Source of the DNA: Chloroflexia bacterium
GTDB lineage: Bacteria; Chloroflexota; Chloroflexia; QHBQ01; JADMIH01
NCBI GenBank assembly: GCA_025927935.1
Contig: JAICKM010000113.1
Span: 1-12,820, forward strand
DNA length: 12,820 bases
Direction of reading: 5' to 3'
Shown here: one piece after another, positions 8,820 to 12,820 of the stretch
Layout of the letters: each line of letters starts with the position of its first letter
Position numbering within the stretch: the stretch's first letter is position 1
The notes under the pieces: generated by a model
Told to the model about the DNA's origin: nothing
Seen by the model: only the letters and a program-made list of their open reading frames with translations
Databases searched by the model: none
Position numbers and translations under genes: made by a program

Positions 8820-8853
8820 CACGGCTCCGGCGTAGAAATGCGCCGGGGCCGTG
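8820..8853 (+). terminator. Strong stem-loop after the lipoprotein gene
   Basis: CACGGCTCCGGCG (8820-8832) pairs with CGCCGGGGCCGTG (8841-8853) over 13 bp with one G-U pair and an 8-base loop. It starts 26 bases after the stop codon. The following tract is only weakly T-rich (GGCTTTGCTCC), so termination may be partial. Confidence 0.55.
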
Positions 8854-8877
8854 GGCTTTGCTCCGTTGCCCCGCGCC

Positions 8878-8907
8878 TTGACAACGGATGATAGCGGGTG
8901 GTAGGAT
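8878..8907 (+). promoter_or_regulatory. Sigma-A-type promoter of the amino-sugar gene cluster
   Basis: A perfect -35 box TTGACA at 8878-8883 is followed after 18 bases by TAGGAT at 8902-8907 (4 of 6 matches). Transcription would start near 8914, leaving about 50 bases of leader before the GH4 start. It lies directly after the lipoprotein terminator hairpin, as expected for the head of a new operon. Confidence 0.6.
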
Positions 8908-8965
8908 TCGGGCAATTGTAAGCATGATATTAGTGGCGCCCACCGGGCACCGGATGGAGGATGGA

Positions 8966-10264
8966 ATGGCGCGGATTAAGCTGGCGTATATCGGCGGCGG
9001 CAGCACGCGGGCGCCGGGCACGGTGGCCTCGTTGATCGACCAAGGGGCGAACTTCGCCGGATCGGAGATTGTGTTGATCGATCTCGACGCCGAGCGGCTC
9101 GGCATCGTCGAGACCATCGCCACGAAGCTGGCGCGCGCCCAGGGCCTGGATCTGACCATCCGGGCGACTACCGACCGGCGGGCCGGACTGGAGGACTGCG
9201 ACGCGGTGCTGACTAGCTTCCGGCCGGGCGGCTTCGAGGCGCGCTACCTGGACGAGAGCATCCCGCTCAAGAACAACGTCATCGGCCAGGAGACGCAGGG
9301 GCCGGGCGGCTTCTTCATGGCTCTGCGCACTATTACCGTGATGCGTGAGATCGTGGCGGATATGGAAGCGGTTTGCCCGCAGGCGATCCTGGTCAACTAC
9401 ACCAACCCGATCAACATCGTCTCCGAAGCGGTCACGCATAACAGCGCCATCCCGACCGTCTCGCTCTGCGAGGGGCCGATCATCTTCCCGCGGATGCTGG
9501 CGCGCGCCGCTGATCTCGACCCGGACAAGGTGGACGCGGTGATGATCGGCTTAAACCACGGTTCGTGGACCGTGCGCCATCTGTACGACGGCGAAGATAT
9601 GATCCCGCTGGTCCAGGCGGCCTACGCGCGCAAGCGCACCGACCCGGACGCCGACCGCCACAATCTGCGCCTGCTGGAACTGGCGGCGACCATGGGGTCG
9701 CTTCCCGCCGATTACTTCCAATACTACTACTTCAAGGACGAGGTGCTGGCCGAATTGCGGGGCAAGCCGACCACGCGGTCGCAAGACATCCTGGCCTCTG
9801 TCCCTGATTACTGGGCGCACTACCGCGAACAGGCCGCCGCCGAGGTGCCGGTGCTCGATGCGCGCCGCTCGCGCGGGGGGCTGCACGAACTGGAACTGGC
9901 GATTGACGTGCTGGACGGCATTTTCAACGACCGCAAAGAGGTCTGGCCGGTCAACGTGCCCAACCAGGGCGCGATCCCCGACTTCCCCGACGACCTGGTG
10001 GTGGAAGTGCCCGGCTACGTGGATCGCCACGGCGTGGTGCCGCTGACCCAGCCGGGCCTGCCGCGCCAGGTCGTCGGGCTGGTCAAGATGCTGGGCGAGT
10101 ACCAGGCGCTGGCCGCCGCCGCCGCCTGGGACGGCACCCGGCTCGACGCCATCCGCGCCCTGGCAAGCAATCCGCTCTGTTTTTCGCTGCCGCTGGCCGA
10201 GCGGATCTATGACGAGATGGCCGCCGCGCACAAGGCGTACCTGCCGGAGCGACTATTACGCTGA
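8966..10264 (+). CDS. Glycoside hydrolase family 4 (NAD- and metal-dependent, 6-phosphoglycosidase-like)
   Basis: The 432 residues fit GH4 enzymes, which oxidise the sugar with NAD+ before eliminating the glycosidic bond. The Rossmann motif is KLAYIGGGSTRAPG at 5-18, with VLIDLD at 36-41. NYTNPINIVSEA at 144-155 is the GH4 signature. Metal ligands are Cys168 in SLCEGP and His198 in GLNHGSW, and the likely base is Tyr250 in PADYFQYYYF. In GH4 the residues after the cysteine track substrate type (CNVP for phospho-beta-glucosidases, CDMP for phospho-alpha-glucosidases, CHS or CHG for alpha-galactosidases and glucuronidases); CEGP fits none of these. The ATG at 8966 follows GGAGG by 5 bases. The deaminase and kinase downstream suggest an amino-sugar 6-phosphate conjugate as substrate, which is inference. 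Confidence 0.9.
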   Translation: MARIKLAYIGGGSTRAPGTVASLIDQGANFAGSEIVLIDLDAERLGIVETIATKLARAQGLDLTIRATTDRRAGLEDCDAVLTSFRPGGFEARYLDESIPLKNNVIGQETQGPGGFFMALRTITVMREIVADMEAVCPQAILVNYTNPINIVSEAVTHNSAIPTVSLCEGPIIFPRMLARAADLDPDKVDAVMIGLNHGSWTVRHLYDGEDMIPLVQAAYARKRTDPDADRHNLRLLELAATMGSLPADYFQYYYFKDEVLAELRGKPTTRSQDILASVPDYWAHYREQAAAEVPVLDARRSRGGLHELELAIDVLDGIFNDRKEVWPVNVPNQGAIPDFPDDLVVEVPGYVDRHGVVPLTQPGLPRQVVGLVKMLGEYQALAAAAAWDGTRLDAIRALASNPLCFSLPLAERIYDEMAAAHKAYLPERLLR

Positions 10265-10284
10265 TTAGTGCTTCCAGTTTGAAT

Positions 10285-10360
10285 TGTCATTCTGAGCGGA
10301 GCGAAGAATCTCGTCTCGTGCAGGTTCAGGACGAGACTCTTCGCTGCGCTCAGAGTGACA
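10285..10360. repeat. Long imperfect palindrome (CHSERSEES-type interspersed repeat)
   Basis: A 31-base arm at 10285-10315, starting TGTCATTCTGAGCG, pairs with 10330-10360 at 28 of 31 positions around a 14-base loop. Conceptual translation gives the familiar spurious peptide CHSERSEES on one strand and LSAAKSL / RFFAPLRMT on the other, which marks a repeat seen in many unrelated genomes. It lies between the GH4 and deaminase genes and ends 27 bases before the deaminase ATG. No transposase is present. Confidence 0.85.
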
Positions 10361-10387
10361 AGAACGAGGAGCAAAGGAATCGTGTCG

Positions 10388-11137
10388 ATGAAGTTGGTTG
10401 TCACCGAGGATTACGCGGCGCTGAGCCGGGCCGGGGCGGAATGGCTGGCGCGCGGGATTATCGCGGAGCCGGACGCCGCCGTGGTGCTGGCGACCGGCAA
10501 CACGCCAATTGGCATGTACCGTGCGCTGGCCGAGTTGCAGCAGCGCGACGGCCTCGACGTTTCGCGGTTGCGTGTATTCCAGTTGGACGCCTACGTGGGC
10601 CTGGGTCCCGGCGATCCGCGCTCGCTTTACGGGTGGATGGCGCGGGCGTTCCTGGAACCGCTCGGCGTGGCGGAGACGCAGGTGGTGCGCCTGGCCGGCG
10701 ACGCGCCCGATCTCCAGGCCGCCTGCCGCGCCTATGATGCCGCCGTGGCCGCCGCGGGCGGCTTTGCCCTATCCGTGCTGGGGCTGGGGCCGAACGGGCA
10801 CCTGGGCTTCAACGAGCCGCCGTCCGACCCCACGGCGCCGACGCGGCTCGTGACCCTGACGGAAGAGAGCATCGCGAGCAATGCCGGGTACTGGGGCGGC
10901 CGCGACCAGGTGCCGCGCCAGGCGCTGACCGCCGGGATGGCCCCACTGCTCGCCGCCCGGCGCACGCTGCTCGTCGTCTCCGGCGCGCACAAGCGCGACA
11001 TCCTGCAACGCACCCTGCTTGGGCCGCTGATGCCGGAGGTGCCCGCCTCGTATTTGCAGCAGGCCGCGAACGTCACTGTGCTGGCCGATCGCGCCGCCTG
11101 GCCGTTTCCCGTCCCCGAGGCAATGGTCCCCCGATAA
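10388..11137 (+). CDS. nagB: Glucosamine-6-phosphate deaminase-like isomerase
   Basis: NagB converts glucosamine-6-phosphate to fructose-6-phosphate and ammonia in the cytoplasm. The 249 residues show the family fold: VVLATGNTPIGMYRAL at 32-47 (phosphate binding), FQLDAYVGL at 64-72 and LGLGPNGHLGFNEP at 131-144, with TRLVTLTEES following. Compared with E. coli NagB, the catalytic Asp72 is kept (Asp67), as are His143 (His138) and Glu148 (Glu143). The acidic residue after Asp72 is Ala68 here, and Asp141 is Asn136, a change seen in other bacterial members. The start is ATG at 10388 with AAGGAA 8 bases upstream; earlier in-frame codons (GTG at 10355) lie in the palindromic repeat. The GH4 gene precedes it and the sugar kinase follows after 59 bases, which suggests an operon. 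Confidence 0.88.
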   Translation: MKLVVTEDYAALSRAGAEWLARGIIAEPDAAVVLATGNTPIGMYRALAELQQRDGLDVSRLRVFQLDAYVGLGPGDPRSLYGWMARAFLEPLGVAETQVVRLAGDAPDLQAACRAYDAAVAAAGGFALSVLGLGPNGHLGFNEPPSDPTAPTRLVTLTEESIASNAGYWGGRDQVPRQALTAGMAPLLAARRTLLVVSGAHKRDILQRTLLGPLMPEVPASYLQQAANVTVLADRAAWPFPVPEAMVPR

Positions 11138-11196
11138 GGCGCAGCCGGAGCGCCCTGTAACTGCCGGGTTGTATCCCGCGGCATAAGGATAGCAAC

Positions 11197-12183
11197 GTGG
11201 ATTATGTGTTAGGCGTCGATGCGGGCAATACGAAGACCATCGCCCTGGTCGCCCGGCGAGACGGCACCATCGCCGGCACCGGGCGGGCGGGATGCGGCGA
11301 TATTTACGGCGCGGAGTCGCAACATGCCGCGCTGGAGGCCATCGCCACGGCGGTGAGCCGGGCGCTCGCGGCGGCGGAAATACCCGCCGGTGCCCTGGCT
11401 GCCGGCGGGTTTAGCTGCGCCGGGGCCGATTGGCCCGAAGACTACGACCTGCTGCATGACGTGTTCGCCGATCAGGGCTGGGGCCGGCAGATCCAGGTGG
11501 TCAACGACGGCCTCGGCGCGTTGCGCGCGGGGTCGCCGGACGGCACGGGCGTCGCGGTCGTCTGCGGCACCGGGGCGGCGACCGGGGCACGGTCCGCTTC
11601 CGGGCGGGTCTGGCACGCCAGTTTCTGGCAGGAGCCGCAGGGCGCCGAGCACCTGGGCCGGCTGGCGCTGCGGGCGGTCTACCGGGAGGCGCTGGGCATC
11701 GATCCGCCCACGGCGCTCACACCGGCGGTGCTCGCCCATTTCGCCTTATCCAGCGCCGAAGATGTGCTGCATTTTTGCACGGCGCGCGGCAACCGCGCCA
11801 CGGCGCGGATTCGCACTCTGGCTCCGGTCCTGTTGGACGTGGCGCAGCAAGGCGACGCGACCGCCCGGCGCATCGTGCAGGAGCATGGCGCCGCGCTCGG
11901 CGACTATGCGCTGGCTGCCGCGCGCCATGTGGGCATCACGGCGACCGCCTTCCCCCTGGTGCTGACCGGCGGCGTGCTGCGCCACCCCTCGCCGCTGTTG
12001 AGCGCCGCCATTTTCGCCCGCGTCCAGACGGGCGCCCCCGCGGCGCGAGTCGTCGCCAGCCGGTTTGAGCCGGCGGTCGGCGCGCTCTTTCTTGCGCTGG
12101 AAGCGACCGGTGTGCGCATCGACGAGGCATTCCTCGAAACCCTGGCTCCCACGCTACCCTCCGCCGCGTTGTTCGCTACCTGA
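11197..12183 (+). CDS. BadF/BadG-family amino-sugar kinase (GlcNAc/glucosamine kinase-like)
   Basis: This 328-residue ASKHA-fold kinase has the motifs in normal order: phosphate 1 GVDAGNTKT at 6-14, connect region VVNDGLGAL at 101-109, phosphate 2 VCGTGAATGA at 122-131, and adenosine motif VLTGGVL at 255-261. BadF-type relatives include N-acetylglucosamine kinase and bacterial glucosamine kinase. In these, the phosphate 2 loop is followed by GDEGS before a Trp-Ile-Gly helix; here the segment reads WQEPQGAEHLGRLALRAV at 144-161, so GDEGS is replaced. Altered substrate choice is possible. The start is GTG at 11197, 6 bases after AAGGAT. With the upstream deaminase it could convert glucosamine to fructose-6-phosphate in two steps. 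The substrate is not proven. Confidence 0.82.
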   Translation: MDYVLGVDAGNTKTIALVARRDGTIAGTGRAGCGDIYGAESQHAALEAIATAVSRALAAAEIPAGALAAGGFSCAGADWPEDYDLLHDVFADQGWGRQIQVVNDGLGALRAGSPDGTGVAVVCGTGAATGARSASGRVWHASFWQEPQGAEHLGRLALRAVYREALGIDPPTALTPAVLAHFALSSAEDVLHFCTARGNRATARIRTLAPVLLDVAQQGDATARRIVQEHGAALGDYALAAARHVGITATAFPLVLTGGVLRHPSPLLSAAIFARVQTGAPAARVVASRFEPAVGALFLALEATGVRIDEAFLETLAPTLPSAALFAT

Positions 12184-12198
12184 GCGCGCCTAGCCCCG

Positions 12199-12220
12199 GC
12201 CCCCTGCGCGGGAAGGGGGC
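12199..12220 (+). terminator. GC-rich hairpin after the kinase gene
   Basis: GCCCCCT (12199-12205) pairs with AGGGGGC (12214-12220) around an 8-base loop, 15 bases after the kinase stop. No T-tract follows, so it may only weaken or stabilise the 3' end of the amino-sugar operon transcript. Confidence 0.35.
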
Positions 12221-12254
12221 GATTGACGCACCGCGTGGTGCTGCTGACTCTGTG

Positions 12255-12263
12255 TGCTATAAT
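12255..12263 (+). promoter_or_regulatory. Extended -10 promoter of the lysine-rich mini-gene
   Basis: TGCTATAAT is a perfect extended -10 element (TG, one base, TATAAT). No good -35 box lies 16-18 bases upstream, which is usual for this class; TTGACG at 12223 is 29 bases away and too far. Transcription should start near 12270, giving a leader with two small stems (12269-12284 and 12297-12309). Confidence 0.6.
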
Positions 12264-12327
12264 AGGGGTGCGCACTATCGCGCAGCCGGCACTGTAGCTC
12301 CACGGGAGCAGAAGGGCACACAACGCT

Positions 12328-12375
12328 ATGGGCAAGAAGGATAAGAAGGACAAGAAGGGCAAGAAGGGCAAGTAG
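12328..12375 (+). CDS. 15-residue lysine-rich micropeptide candidate
   Basis: ATG at 12328 opens 15 codons reading MGKKDKKDKKGKKGK, then TAG. The DNA is a tandem 9-bp repeat (four full units of YAAGAAGGR); within units only the Gly/Asp codon changes, and Asp uses both GAT and GAC. A GAAGGG sequence lies 11 bases upstream, a weak SD. An extended -10 promoter precedes it and a 12-bp hairpin follows, so the segment forms a complete short transcription unit between the kinase and sixA. The peptide would be strongly cationic and disordered. Alternatively the transcript is a small RNA whose repeats mimic Shine-Dalgarno sites. Confidence 0.45.
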   Translation: MGKKDKKDKKGKKGK

Positions 12376-12383
12376 CCGGGCAG

Positions 12384-12422
12384 GGCGTGCTCTCCGGTCC
12401 CCTTCCCACGGGAGAGCACGCC
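12384..12422 (+). terminator. Stem-loop ending the lysine-rich mini-gene transcript
   Basis: GGCGTGCTCTCC (12384-12395) pairs perfectly with GGAGAGCACGCC (12411-12422) over 12 bp around a 15-base loop. It starts 8 bases after the micropeptide stop. The tract after it (GCTGTTCGTTTGG) is T-rich but interrupted, so it is a probable terminator of moderate strength; sixA follows 29 bases later. Confidence 0.6.
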
Positions 12423-12451
12423 GCTGTTCGTTTGGCAGGAGGACGCGGGCG

Positions 12452-12820
12452 GTGAAGACGCTATTGCTGTTGCGCCATGGCAAGGCGGAAGCCGAAGCGG
12501 GCCGGGGCGATAAAGCCCGCGCCCTGACTGCCCGCGGCTGCCGTGACGCCGCGATCATGGGCTGGTATCTCCAGGCGCGCGGGAACCAGCCCGACCGCAT
12601 CGTTACGTCGCGGGCGCGCCGCGCCCGCCAGACGGCGGCGATTGTGGCCGCCGCCGCCGAATATCGCGGCCCGGTGCGCGCAAAACGCGGCCTCTATTAT
12701 GCCCCGCCCGCCGCCCTGCTGCGCCGGGTGCGTCGTCTGCCCAGGAAAGCAGGCCGTGTGCTCCTGGTCGGGCATAATCCCGATCTCGAAGACCTGGCCG
12801 CGCTGCTGGCCCGGCCGGGC
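12452..12820 (+). CDS. sixA: SixA-type phosphohistidine phosphatase (3' end cut by the window)
   Basis: A GTG at 12452 with a strong SD (AGGAGGA, 8-base spacing) opens a frame of 123 codons that runs off the window without a stop. It is a histidine-phosphatase superfamily member: LLLLRHGKAE at 4-13 carries the catalytic His9, SRARRARQTA at 53-62 carries the second phosphate-binding arginine, and LLVGHNPDLE at 104-113 carries His108. The short N-terminus and RHGKAE are typical of SixA, which removes phosphate from phosphohistidine on signalling or phosphotransfer proteins. SixA proteins usually have about 150-165 residues, so roughly 30-40 are missing. Any link to the histidine kinase in this window is speculation. 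Confidence 0.85.
   Translation, partial: MKTLLLLRHGKAEAEAGRGDKARALTARGCRDAAIMGWYLQARGNQPDRIVTSRARRARQTAAIVAAAAEYRGPVRAKRGLYYAPPAALLRRVRRLPRKAGRVLLVGHNPDLEDLAALLARPG

Noticed and set aside
10207..10404. Minus-strand open frame containing LSAAKSL and FFAPLRMT
   Set aside because: This is the other-strand translation of the same palindrome, with no SD or family similarity.
10279..10737. Plus-strand open frame beginning MNCHSERSEES
   Set aside because: It starts in the palindromic repeat and then runs out of frame through the deaminase gene; the peptide is a known signature of repeat translation.
12223..12228. TTGACG as the -35 box of the lysine-rich mini-gene
   Set aside because: The spacing to TATAAT is 29 bases, far outside 16-18; the extended -10 element explains the promoter better.

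Overview
The window looks like chromosomal DNA of a high-GC bacterium, most plausibly a member of the Chloroflexota. This is inference: it rests on the GC-rich codon use, a PTE-repeat lipoprotein, a plant-type enoyl-ACP reductase, an RsbQ/PAS-kinase pair, and interspersed palindromes of the kind that yields spurious CHSERSEES peptides. There are no rRNA, tRNA, phage, transposase or CRISPR signals.

Layout: genes from 1 to 6314 run on the minus strand and genes from 6737 to 12820 run on the plus strand, diverging from a gene-free, repeat-bearing junction at 6315-6736. Minus strand, in transcription order: fabI (plant/chlamydial-type enoyl-ACP reductase), an RsbQ-like alpha/beta hydrolase, a PAS histidine kinase, pgm (phosphoglucomutase), a two-helix membrane protein, an actin-fold protein whose ROK-type motifs are in circularly permuted order, and the first 20 codons of another gene. 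The RsbQ/PAS-kinase pair reproduces the Bacillus RsbQ-RsbP sensing partnership, with a histidine kinase in place of the PP2C phosphatase output.

Plus strand: a 31-codon small ORF, a terminator-like hairpin and an SD-masking hairpin precede a SpoU/TrmH-family rRNA 2'-O-methyltransferase. Then comes a lipoprotein with an intradiol-dioxygenase domain behind a structured leader. After that is an amino-sugar cluster with its own promoter: a GH4 NAD-dependent phosphoglycosidase, a glucosamine-6-phosphate deaminase and a BadF-type amino-sugar kinase. Kinase plus deaminase would take glucosamine to fructose-6-phosphate. No N-acetylglucosamine-6-phosphate deacetylase or transporter lies in the window. 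pgm on the other strand touches the same hexose-phosphate pool.

The right end holds a self-contained mini-locus: an extended -10 promoter, a 15-codon lysine-rich ORF built from an SD-like 9-bp repeat, and a 12-bp hairpin. It is followed by a SixA-type phosphohistidine phosphatase cut by the window edge.

The observations most worth following are the permuted ROK-like protein, the RsbQ/PAS-kinase module, the lysine-repeat mini-gene, the structured leaders of the methyltransferase and lipoprotein genes, and the non-canonical motifs in the GH4 enzyme and the sugar kinase.
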